64,000 bases of DNA from Exophiala sp. HKRS030 (Eukaryota > Ascomycota > Eurotiomycetes > Chaetothyriales > Herpotrichiellaceae). The position numbers and the translations under genes were made by a program. The stretch is taken from NCBI GenBank assembly GCA_023897205.1, contig JAHWDD010000006.1, positions 1,054,001 through 1,118,000 on the forward strand, written 5' to 3'. Within the stretch, counting starts at the first letter, position 1; every line of letters begins with the position of its first letter. A model generated the notes under the pieces. The model saw only the letters and a program-made list of their open reading frames with translations, ran no database searches and was not told the origin of the DNA. This document shows positions 10,509 to 19,306 of this stretch, in pieces.

Positions 10509-11675
10509 ATGGGTTCCATAAGCGTCGACCAACACCCCCCGGTGGCTCCTCCGCCCTCGACGACGAAATACACCATCGCCTCGATCCCTGCCGACGGTAT
10601 CGGTCCCGAAGTGATCTCTTCTGGTATCAGCGCTTTGGAGACGTTGGCCTCCACGTTCTCCGGCTTCAGTTTTACCTTCACCCACTTTGACTGGTCGAGC
10701 GACACCTACCTCGAGACCGGCAAGTACATTCCCGACGGGGGCCTCGACGAACTTCGCAAACACCACGCCATCCTGTTCGGGGCGGTGGGTGACCTACGCG
10801 TCCCCGACCACATCTCGCTTTGGGGTCTGAGGCTGGCCATCTGCCAACCTCTCCAGCAGTACGCCAACGTACGACCGACGAGGATCTTGAAGGGGGTTAC
10901 CTCCCCTCTGTCGTCCTGCCAGGGTTCGGAAGCCGCCACGAAGAAACTCGACTGGGTCATCGTGCGTGAGAACAGTGAAGGAGAGTACGCCGGCCAGGGG
11001 GGCAGGTCGCACGTGGGTCAACCCTGGGAGATTGCGACCGAGGTGTCCGTCTTCACGCGGCACGGGGTCGAGAGGTTGATGAGGTTCGCCTACGAGACGG
11101 CCCGGTCGAGACCTCGCAAGAAATTGACCTTTGTCACGAAATCAAACGCCCAACGTAACGGCATGGTCCTGTGGGACGAAGTACAGAAGATCGTGGCACG
11201 CGACTACCCCGACGTCGAAACGGACAAGATGCTCGTCGACGCCATGACCTGCCGCATGACCTTGCAGCCAGAGACCGTGGACACCGTCGTCGCCACCAAC
11301 CTCCACGCCGACATCCTCTCGGACCTCGCGGCCGCCCTGGCGGGTAGCATCGGCATCGCGCCCACGAGCAACCTCGACCCGACCAGACGGAACCCCAGCA
11401 TGTTCGAACCCATCCACGGCTCGGCATGGGACATTGCGGGCAAAGGAGTGGCGAACCCCGTCGGCACCTTCTGGACTTGTGCCGAGATGGTCCGTTGGTT
11501 GGGACAACCGGAAGCCGCCGACTTGCTGATGGACGCTGTGGAGAACGTGCTCGACCAAAATATCAAGACGAGGGATCTGGGAGGGACGGCTGGCACGGAC
11601 GAAGTCACTGACAAGGTTTGCGAGGAGATTCAACGATTAGGAAAAGAAAGAGGGGTGGGTGCAAAAGGTAAGTAA
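10509..11675 (+). CDS. Tartrate/D-malate (isopropylmalate-type) dehydrogenase
   Basis: 388-aa, single-exon beta-decarboxylating dehydrogenase related to isopropylmalate and isocitrate dehydrogenases. These enzymes oxidise a 2-hydroxy acid with NAD and need a divalent metal. The N-terminal nucleotide site is IASIPADGIGPEVI, followed by the substrate-binding arginine stretch YANVRPTRIL and the loop VIVRENSEGEYAGQGG. The metal-binding aspartates lie in VDAMTCRMTL and NLHADILSDLAAAL, and the conserved C-terminal motif is FEPIHGSAWDIAGKGVANP. The YANVRPTR and ENSEGEYAG context resembles the tartrate dehydrogenase/D-malate dehydrogenase (TtuC/DmlA) branch more than leucine-pathway LeuB, so leucine biosynthesis is unlikely. 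Codon use is strongly GC-ending. The window gives no direct evidence of substrate. Confidence 0.88.
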   Translation: MGSISVDQHPPVAPPPSTTKYTIASIPADGIGPEVISSGISALETLASTFSGFSFTFTHFDWSSDTYLETGKYIPDGGLDELRKHHAILFGAVGDLRVPDHISLWGLRLAICQPLQQYANVRPTRILKGVTSPLSSCQGSEAATKKLDWVIVRENSEGEYAGQGGRSHVGQPWEIATEVSVFTRHGVERLMRFAYETARSRPRKKLTFVTKSNAQRNGMVLWDEVQKIVARDYPDVETDKMLVDAMTCRMTLQPETVDTVVATNLHADILSDLAAALAGSIGIAPTSNLDPTRRNPSMFEPIHGSAWDIAGKGVANPVGTFWTCAEMVRWLGQPEAADLLMDAVENVLDQNIKTRDLGGTAGTDEVTDKVCEEIQRLGKERGVGAKGK

Positions 11676-12079
11676 ATGAAGAATGAGGGTGGTTGGCTCA
11701 TTCTAGTCTTCATGGCTGTTTAACGATTGTAGAAGACACACACACACACACATAAGAAAAAAGCAAGACCAAGAAATTGTCGAATGCCGATCAATGTTTA
11801 TTTTACTGAGAAAAAAACCCCCCACCCACCATGTCCCAAGAACCTGCTCAAGACCAGTGACCATTAGTCGACTTTCTTTTCCTAAAACAAGAAACAAGTG
11901 GTATCATCTCATGATAAGCCCATACTAGCCAGCTTTTCTTTCCTGACGTGTGTCGATACCAGTCGAGACAAACTCCCTATGCATTCCCAGGATATTGCAA
12001 TATTCTCCAACCCAAACATCCAACCACAAGTCAACACTCGGAAGATCATGATGGTGATATCGCCCTGGTATTTTGTTTA
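11676..12079. other. Convergent 3' intergenic region with (CA)n run
   Basis: 404 bp between convergent genes. It contains an AC dinucleotide run at 11736-11752. Nothing else recognised. Confidence 0.5.
11736..11752. repeat. (AC)n microsatellite
   Basis: Uninterrupted AC/CA dinucleotide repeat of about 8 units in the 3' intergenic region. Confidence 0.9.
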
Positions 12080-13337
12080 TCAATGAGACCGATGGTAATC
12101 ACCATGACCAACAGCAGGCAGGTCAGTGCAACATCTCTGCAGATACCTCTTGCCGCACTCGCAGATCAGTGCACCATGTGGCCAGAGACCATGAGAGGAT
12201 TTGGCATCGGCCATGAAGAATCGTTCGTGGGGGCATTCGTTGTCGATAGGATCGGTCTGATAGGCTTTCGAGGTGGTGGTTGGCTCTGTTGCATCAGCGA
12301 CATTTTCTGGATCGGACTCGATTTGTTCTTGCTGGAATTCGTGTTGTTCACGTTCATCATCATTGTTGGGTGCGGCATTTTCGACTCGTCTCTTCTTGGT
12401 CGCTATGTTTTCTTCGTCCTCCTCATCTTCAAACGATCGTTTCGAGCTGCTCGGGCTGCACGATCTTGATCCACTGTTTTTGTCGACATCATCGGGGGTC
12501 ACATCTCGCGGTCGGGGTTCACTGATTTTCTGGGGACTGGGCTGTCCTTCGTCATCATCTGAATCTGTTAGTTCAGACAGGTCTGACTCACTTGTTTGGG
12601 ACAAGTCTTCCGCAGTTGGGGGGAAAATCCGGCTGCAATTTCGCAATTAGCTCAAAGTCGTTGAAAAAGCGGAACAAATGTATCACTTACGGCAGGAACT
12701 CGGTATATGCCTTCATGTCATGCTCTGTGAAGTTGCAAAAGATGACTCTCTCTATAGTCGATGCTTCCGGTGTCTTGAGGAATGCGAGGGTCTCTCGAAT
12801 AGCTGTACGGGCAGCATGTTTGCTGGGGTAACCATAGACTCCACAGGAGATGGCGGGGAAGGCTATCGACTTGCAGTCATTCTCGACTGCGAGACGAAAG
12901 GACGTACGATAGCAGGAACGAAGGAGAGGTTCCGACTTGGCGGGGTTTCTGTAGACGGGGCCAACAGCGTGCATGATCTTCTTGCATGGCAGGTTGTAGG
13001 CGTCAGTGATTTTTGCGGAGCCAGTTTCACACCCACCAAGGGTTTCGCATTCTGCCAGGAGACGCCGTCCAGCTGCACGGTGGATTGCACCGTCGACACC
13101 ACCTCCTCCAAGGAGTCTGGTATTTGCAGCATTGACAATGGCATCGACTTCCAATTTGGTGATGTCATGCTGGATCAGACTGATTTTGTCGTTGTATTGT
13201 TGGTTCGGAGATGGCAAATCTTCTTCATCAGATGGCGCGAGGATTTCCGAGCGATACAAATCGGACAGGGTAGGAATAGTCTTCAAAGACAAAGGTTTAG
13301 AAGATGCCATTGCAGCTGCTTGAAGACGAGTGAGCAT
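12080..13337 (-). CDS. Macrodomain (ADP-ribose-binding) protein with acidic tail
   Basis: Macrodomain protein predicted to bind or hydrolyse ADP-ribose derivatives. Exons are 13337-12691 and 12632-12080 (58-bp intron, GTAAGT donor), giving 399 aa. The domain occupies roughly residues 50-215: DITKLEVDAIVNAANTRLLG, GGGGVDGAIHRAAG and the second binding loop AFPAISCGVYGYP. These match the MACROD/O-acetyl-ADP-ribose deacetylase class, including the NAAN motif and GGGVDGAIH catalytic loop. The first ATG in frame is at 13337; another at 13310 (MASSKPLS) is possible, and the short N-terminus MLTRLQAAAM could be a weak mitochondrial presequence. The second exon encodes a low-complexity acidic Ser/Asp/Glu region, a KKRR patch and a final Cys-containing segment (ICECGKRY). 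It faces the GNAT gene across a 485-bp divergent promoter. Confidence 0.85.
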
Positions 13338-13822
13338 GTGTGCAACTTGGGTTTGACGATGAGTCAATGATACGAAGTAGAGAGAGGTTCAGGAAACTTG
13401 GGAAGGGACGAGTAATTCAGGAGGAGGCGAGACTAAACATATATACGGGTAGAAAAAAATATGCAAAAAAAAATCACCGTTCACGGGTCCATAGGTACGA
13501 GCGTGAATACAGGAATAGACGCGATTAATGAATAGACCGAGGTGCGGCAGCAAGAGTTTGTTATTGAAGGGGTTGAACAATGAAGTCACAGTGGAAATGA
13601 ATTGAATGCTCCAAATGCGGGGGATGAATTGATAACGATAAAAAATGCGCACGTGATTGCTCCGTGAATAGAAGTATCTCGGACTATTGTTTGTCCTCCC
13701 GGCAACGCTAAGCTGAATAGGCGCCAGACGACCTCAGAGTGAGAAAGCGAGATCACCAATATGATCATGGTCAGGATAAGCTTTTCTCGGGCTGATTGAT
13801 CTTTGAATGACTTTTCTTGACA
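13338..13822. promoter_or_regulatory. Divergent promoter region
   Basis: 485 bp between the 5' ends of the macrodomain gene (minus) and the GNAT gene (plus). It must contain both promoters. No specific element was identified. Confidence 0.5.
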
Positions 13823-14359
13823 ATGGATGTGACTGTTCGTGCCGCTGTAGAAACAGATCTGCCACAGGTGCGTCAGATATTCGAGTACTATGTGCTGAAC
13901 ACAGTGGTCTCTTTTCTCGTACAGCGGCCACCGCCGGACTATGTTGCTGCTCGTTTCCACAATGCAAGGGCTCGCCACTTGCCATATCTGGTTGCTGTTG
14001 ACGCAAATGGTGAGGTTGTGGGATACTCATATGCCTCAGCCTTTCGTGGCTTCATGTTGGGCTATGGACATTCTGTGGAAATCAGCCTTTTCTGTGACCC
14101 TAGGCACCAGAACAAGGGGATAGGCAGCAAGATGATCAAGCAGCTCCTCGAAATACTCCGACAGACCAAGCACATTTCCACAGAAGATGGTCACGAAGAC
14201 AACCCTGTTCAATTTGACATCAGAAAGGTCTTTGCGGTCATGGCGATAGATGAAGAGGCCCCTAGCCAGGGACTAGCACTGCGAGATTGGTACAAACGGT
14301 GGGGATTTGAAGAAGTGGGAAGACTCAAAGGTGTAGGATCCAAAAAGGGAAAGATGTGA
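13823..14359 (+). CDS. GNAT acetyltransferase, phosphinothricin-acetyltransferase-like
   Basis: 178-aa acetyl-CoA-dependent N-acetyltransferase in one exon, from ATG 13823. The start VTVRAAVETDLPQVRQIFEY and the segment FLVQRPPPDY resemble the PAT/bar branch. The central strand LPYLVAVDANGEVVGYSYAS leads to the acetyl-CoA loop: in DPRHQNKGIGSKMIKQLLE, the Q-x-x-G-x-G/S pattern of GNAT motif A is present as QNKGIGS. An acidic insert with EDGHEDN precedes the last motif, YKRWGFEEVGRLKGVG. Bacterial homologues acetylate phosphinothricin or methionine derivatives; the fungal substrate is unknown. Confidence 0.85.
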   Translation: MDVTVRAAVETDLPQVRQIFEYYVLNTVVSFLVQRPPPDYVAARFHNARARHLPYLVAVDANGEVVGYSYASAFRGFMLGYGHSVEISLFCDPRHQNKGIGSKMIKQLLEILRQTKHISTEDGHEDNPVQFDIRKVFAVMAIDEEAPSQGLALRDWYKRWGFEEVGRLKGVGSKKGKM

Positions 14360-15114
14360 GAGATTCCCGCAGCTGAAAGCGCCGTTGATGCTAAATAGGG
14401 TCCGTCAGGATTGACACAATGTACCTGGAGTTACATCTACAGTGATTAGGCGATCCTGGAGGCACTCGAAAGGTACTCTATGAGAATCAGTGGGTCGATC
14501 CTTTCTCTGAGAATTTGTCCTACCAGTTCTGCCGCCATGCTCCAGTTTGCAGGATAACATTGGGAAAGTCAGCAATCAGTCCATCCTAAGACCAATGGCA
14601 GATTTTGAAGAGAATTAATACAAACTTGGCAAATGCATTGGATCAAACGTTTCGAAGCCTCTCGCGGTTTGCATCTCGGAATGTCATTACTCAACATCTA
14701 ATTCAACATACTTGAAAAGCGGTGTTGGAGGGCGTCTTGGCGAATGCAGCCCGCGTTGAAATTTATCTGGAGCTTCAGTCTTGACTTTGGCGGGACAAAG
14801 AACAACGATTAAGAGATTTTGATGGCGTGACGGTTAATGAAACATTATGGCCGTTTCTTGGTTGTGTGTGCAAGGCTGAGTCCAACGTGACTGGAGCCTT
14901 GCATTTGTTCCGCAACATGATTGGCTGATCACCACTGCCCATTTCCCCTTTCGGAACCAGGCAATCAAGCCATACGGTTGCCTACATTCTCTTCCAACTA
15001 CTTAAACCCCCTTTGATTTCCTCACTTCCCGCACTACTCTCTCTTCCTCATCTATCACTACTACTACCATCACTACCGGGTAATTTACAGTATCCTCCCA
15101 TATTCAACCTAACC
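14360..15114. other. Intergenic region; weak spliced coding potential on minus strand
   Basis: 755 bp. On the minus strand, short segments such as ISTRAAFAKTPSNTAFQ and MQTARGFETFDPMHLP could be joined by small introns, but no complete gene could be assembled. The right part should be the promoter of the VIT/vWA gene, with a pyrimidine-rich leader before ATG 15115. Confidence 0.4.
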
Positions 15115-18100
15115 ATGTTCGGCTCACACCACCAGAGAACTCGCTTGTGTGGTTGTTGGTATGGATGCTCGCAGCCCAACAGTTCCTATCCACAGAAGCA
15201 ATACCTCCCACAGGTAGAGTTGTCGACGTCCACAAACATTCTGGCCATCACCTCACGAACCACGCTGAAACAAACATTCGTCAATGACCGGAACGAAAAG
15301 CTCGACGAGGTTCGATACACTTTTCCATTGTACGATGGAGTCAGTGTCGTTGAGTTCACCTGCACCGTTGGCTCCAAGACTTTAGTCGGAGTAGTCAAGG
15401 AGAAACAGCAAGCCAAGGTGGAATATGAAGAAGCAGTTGCTCGCGGTGAGACGGCTGGCTTGCTTCAACAACTGCCAGAGGCTTCTGACGTCTTCACCAC
15501 CACAATCGGCAATGTGCCACCTAACGAAAAGATCTACGTTCAGATTGTCTACCTCGGGGAACTCAAGTACGATGCCGAAACAGGAGGCTCACGTTTCACC
15601 ATACCGACTACGATCGCACCACGTTATGGCCCCATCTCGACGGAGTCGGCAGCAGCGTTGAGCAAACCCCTCGCAAACGCCAATAGCGGCATTTCCATCT
15701 TGGTGAATGTCACTCTCGAAAACGGTTCGATTGTACGAGGTCTTCAGTCACCCAGTCACCCAATCGCCGTTACCATGGGCCGTACTAGTCTCATGGAAGA
15801 GGATGCTTTCCAAACCAACAACGCCTCAGCGACCTTGACCCTTGGCACGACCGAGCTCGATAAGGACTTTATCATTGTCGTGCTTGCCAAAGACACCGAG
15901 ACCCCACGTGCACTGCTTGAGACACATCCACGGTTTCCCAATCAGCGTGCAATAATGACGAGCCTGGTGCCTAAATTCGCCCTGCCAAATATCTCCCCCG
16001 AGATTGTATTTGTGGTTGACAGAAGTGGCAGCATGTCCAGCAATATCCCACTCCTCATCTCCGCCTTGAAGATATTCTTACGCTCTCTCCCCGTCGGGGT
16101 CAAGTTCAACATCTGCTCCTTTGGCTCTTCTTTCTCCTTCCTCTTCGACAAGAGCAAAACCTACGACCAATCGAGCTTGAAGACAGCTCTCAAACACATC
16201 GAAGGTTTCAGTGCCAACCTTGGCGGCACGGAGATGTTGAAGCCCGTGGAGAAGACGGTCAAGAACCGATACCCCGATCTTCCTCTCGAAGTGATGGTTT
16301 TGACTGACGGTGAAATATGGAATCAGAACGAGCTATTCGATTTCGTCAACAATACCAAGAACGCTCGGTTCTTCTCCCTAGGTATTGGACACGGTGCGTC
16401 TTCTGCTCTCGTCGAAGGCATCGCACGTGCGGGCAACGGCTTTGCTCAGTTCGTGGGTGACAACGAGAAGATGGACAAGCGCGTCGTTCGTATGCTCAAA
16501 GGAGCCTTGACCCCTCACATTACAGACTACACTCTTGCCGTCACGTACGACCAAGACTCGATCTCTCAAGATGATGACTTTGAGATGGTCGAGGCCATTG
16601 ACAGCTCAACCAAAACTGTTGTTGTGACTGACTTGCAGAAACCCGCGGAGAAAAAGACGATCTCACTTTTCGATGCGAATGCATCGGAAGAACCCACCAA
16701 CCCTCCAACCAGTCGTTATAACGGTCTTCCTGAGGTCCCGGTTCCCAAAGTGTTGCAAGCACCCCATAAGATTCCGGCGTTGTTCCCCTTCAATCGTACC
16801 ACGGCTTATCTCCTGCTCGGTCCAGATGCTCCTCAGAAGATCCCAAAGGCAGTCACACTGCGAGGAACCAGTGAGCACGGACCGCTGGAGCTCGAGATCC
16901 CCGTCCAGGATGTTGGAGTTGGCGAAACAATCCACCAACTCGCCGCGAAGAAGGCAATTCAAGAACTCGAAGAGGATCGTGGCTGGATCACAGAAGTGCA
17001 TGACAGTCATGGTCAGCCTCTCAAGTCCGCCCACGAAGGTAAATGGGATCTCATAGTCGAACGCGAAGCCGTCAGACTAGGTGTCCAGTTCCAGGTCGGC
17101 GGAAAATGGTGCTCATTCATTGCTGTTGAGGCGAACACTGTTGCCGCTGACGATCCAAGTAAAGGTATTGTTGCGTCGCGCGACTCGTCGAGTAAGTCTC
17201 ATCCCATTGAACCCTCTTCGTCGGCGTTCCGGAATCCTGGAGAAGCTCAACTTACTGCCCGCGATTTGGATCTCCCCAATTTGCGCCGTTGCCAATTGCG
17301 TCAGTTGAGTGCCTTGTCGTATGGCACTTCGACATCAACAGTGCCCCCGGGGCGTCATTCCTCTCAGCAGTCGACAACTATACTCTTTAGTGGCGTGTCG
17401 GGAAATTCTGGCTCAAGCTCGTACTCTCCTGGTGTTGCTACACCGCCGGCCGCGTCCAATACAAGAGGAGGCGGTCTTTTTGGTTGTTCGACGGCTTCAG
17501 GGTTCGGTGCAGGCTCACAACCTTGCGTTCCCTCCGCTGGACTGTTTGGCAGCTCTCGCTCTTCGTATCCGACGGGTTCACAACCTGGATCTTTTACACA
17601 GCCTGGAGGACCTTGTTCCGTCACCCTCAGCAATGCATTGTCCGGCGCGAGCTCAGCCACCACCGCTGTAGCGGACGCGAAACCATACGCCGACGAAATG
17701 ATGGCGTCAGCGTCAATGCCTTTACCTGACGAATCGGACAAAGATGAGGACATCCACGAGGACAGCAGCAACCGCAGCGACTTTTCTTCCGGCCTCGATC
17801 ATGCTTCTTCTTTGTTCCCCCGTTCTCGTGCCCAAGACACTGACACAATGGACCCCACAGGTGGTCAAGCGTCTTCTTTCGAGACCATGACTAAGAAGAG
17901 AGCAGCAGGTGGACCCTTGGCCCCTCCTCCCCCGGCACCGCTTCAGCAACAGCAGCAGAGAGCTTCTTCCCCGGGCTCACCGTCACCAGATTTGCGCATG
18001 ACATATTTCTCCGCTTTCTCGCCGTCACCACCAGACACGTCGTCGTCGACACCGCCACCACCACCACCAGCACAAGGGCGCGATCGTGATGTCCGGGCCA

Positions 18101-18639
18101 GACAGACTGCACGCCGATCTACGGGCGGTAAAGCTCCACGAAAGCAACTCGCCTCCAAAGCATGTCGTAGATCCGCTCCGACGACAACCACCCACGATCG
18201 TGTGGCTGACGTCGGTGTCGACATGGATGGAGGAGAAGGAGAACCCGAGGAGACCAACGATGGCAACAACAACACCAAAGACGGCCCCACCTCCCTCGTC
18301 GATCTCGACGACAAGGAAAAGATGCACAAGATCATCGACCTTCAAGAGTTCGATGGATCGTGGACCCTTTCCGAGTCTCTCTTGGCCCTCGTCGGCGGTT
18401 TGACGGTTGACCAGGTCAAGAAGAGTGTGACAACCGTCACAGTCTCCTCCTCGCCAGCGGATGATACGTCCATCGCCACGGCGTTGGCTATCGCATGGCT
18501 CAAGTCAAAGGTCCCAGGAGAAGAGGACGTGTGGGAAATGGTCGTGGAAAAGGCCGAGGGTTGGCTCAAAACCATACTCGGCAGTGATGGAACGACGGAC
18601 AAGGCTCTCATGAGCGAGGTTGCAAAGTTGATCGGATGA
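15115..18639 (+). CDS. VIT and vWA domain protein with GLFG motifs and histone H3 tail-like segment
   Basis: Single-exon protein of 1174 aa starting at ATG 15115; the open frame upstream begins only with a TTG. Residues about 30-160 form a VIT domain and about 296-470 a von Willebrand A domain with an intact MIDAS motif (FVVDRSGSMS, Asp302). The second half is disordered and contains GLFG tetrapeptides at residues 787-790 and 809-812, acidic and proline-rich stretches, and at 995-1022 a segment nearly identical to the histone H3 N-terminal tail (core STGGKAPRKQLASKA). The last ~120 residues (WTLSESLLALVGGL, EDVWEMVVEKAEGWLK) resemble the C-terminal region of PARP4-like VIT/vWA proteins; no PARP domain is present. 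Function is unknown; such proteins are usually considered intracellular scaffolds. Confidence 0.9.
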   Translation: MFGSHHQRTRLCGCWYGCSQPNSSYPQKQYLPQVELSTSTNILAITSRTTLKQTFVNDRNEKLDEVRYTFPLYDGVSVVEFTCTVGSKTLVGVVKEKQQAKVEYEEAVARGETAGLLQQLPEASDVFTTTIGNVPPNEKIYVQIVYLGELKYDAETGGSRFTIPTTIAPRYGPISTESAAALSKPLANANSGISILVNVTLENGSIVRGLQSPSHPIAVTMGRTSLMEEDAFQTNNASATLTLGTTELDKDFIIVVLAKDTETPRALLETHPRFPNQRAIMTSLVPKFALPNISPEIVFVVDRSGSMSSNIPLLISALKIFLRSLPVGVKFNICSFGSSFSFLFDKSKTYDQSSLKTALKHIEGFSANLGGTEMLKPVEKTVKNRYPDLPLEVMVLTDGEIWNQNELFDFVNNTKNARFFSLGIGHGASSALVEGIARAGNGFAQFVGDNEKMDKRVVRMLKGALTPHITDYTLAVTYDQDSISQDDDFEMVEAIDSSTKTVVVTDLQKPAEKKTISLFDANASEEPTNPPTSRYNGLPEVPVPKVLQAPHKIPALFPFNRTTAYLLLGPDAPQKIPKAVTLRGTSEHGPLELEIPVQDVGVGETIHQLAAKKAIQELEEDRGWITEVHDSHGQPLKSAHEGKWDLIVEREAVRLGVQFQVGGKWCSFIAVEANTVAADDPSKGIVASRDSSSKSHPIEPSSSAFRNPGEAQLTARDLDLPNLRRCQLRQLSALSYGTSTSTVPPGRHSSQQSTTILFSGVSGNSGSSSYSPGVATPPAASNTRGGGLFGCSTASGFGAGSQPCVPSAGLFGSSRSSYPTGSQPGSFTQPGGPCSVTLSNALSGASSATTAVADAKPYADEMMASASMPLPDESDKDEDIHEDSSNRSDFSSGLDHASSLFPRSRAQDTDTMDPTGGQASSFETMTKKRAAGGPLAPPPPAPLQQQQQRASSPGSPSPDLRMTYFSAFSPSPPDTSSSTPPPPPPAQGRDRDVRARQTARRSTGGKAPRKQLASKACRRSAPTTTTHDRVADVGVDMDGGEGEPEETNDGNNNTKDGPTSLVDLDDKEKMHKIIDLQEFDGSWTLSESLLALVGGLTVDQVKKSVTTVTVSSSPADDTSIATALAIAWLKSKVPGEEDVWEMVVEKAEGWLKTILGSDGTTDKALMSEVAKLIG

Positions 18640-19306
18640 TTTTTGTCATTCTCGTGCCCATCACGATCAGATCAGATCACGGCTCACGTTTCACGCGTAC
18701 CACGCACCGCTTTAACGCGTAAAGGGTTTGCAAAAGGAGAAGAGCAAAAGAGCAAAAACAAGTTTCATATGATTATCACGAAAAAAAAAGAGTTACGAAT
18801 CACGAATCATTAAATGCACCAAAAATCAGTGTAGCTTTTCGGAGAGTCAGTTCATAGTTTAGTTGATCCATAGACAATGCAATGCAATCAAAATTTGAAG
18901 AAACAAAAAAGATTGTGATGTGGTCTCAATTCTTTCTTCTGTACATTTTCAATTCAAGAAGGCGTGAATCACTTCATCTAGGATCTGATCCAGAAAAACT
19001 CTGCATATCTCATCATGATTAACATCAACCATTACTCCGTATTAAGAATATTCGCTAAACCACTTCCTCAACCTTTTCATGTCCATTCCCCTTTCCGTCG
19101 TTGTTTGTCGCTGAGCCATGATCACAAACCTCGCCTAACAACCTCCATCCCAGGCCGTCGAGTTTAGTACCGAATATACACTGTATCCCAGTCTTGGGTT
19201 CATCACCATTATACGCCAGCCATGCTTAATCAAAGACCTCCCTCCAATTCATTTAGACATGATACATCCCGTTCGCTCCATGCCGATTCTTCTTTTTTTT
19301 CCTTCT
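18640..19306. other. Convergent 3' intergenic region
   Basis: 667 bp between the convergent VIT/vWA and Spo71-like genes. It contains a GATCA tandem (gatcagatcagatca near 18667) and one TACTCCGTA nonamer at 19033. No coding potential. Confidence 0.5.
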
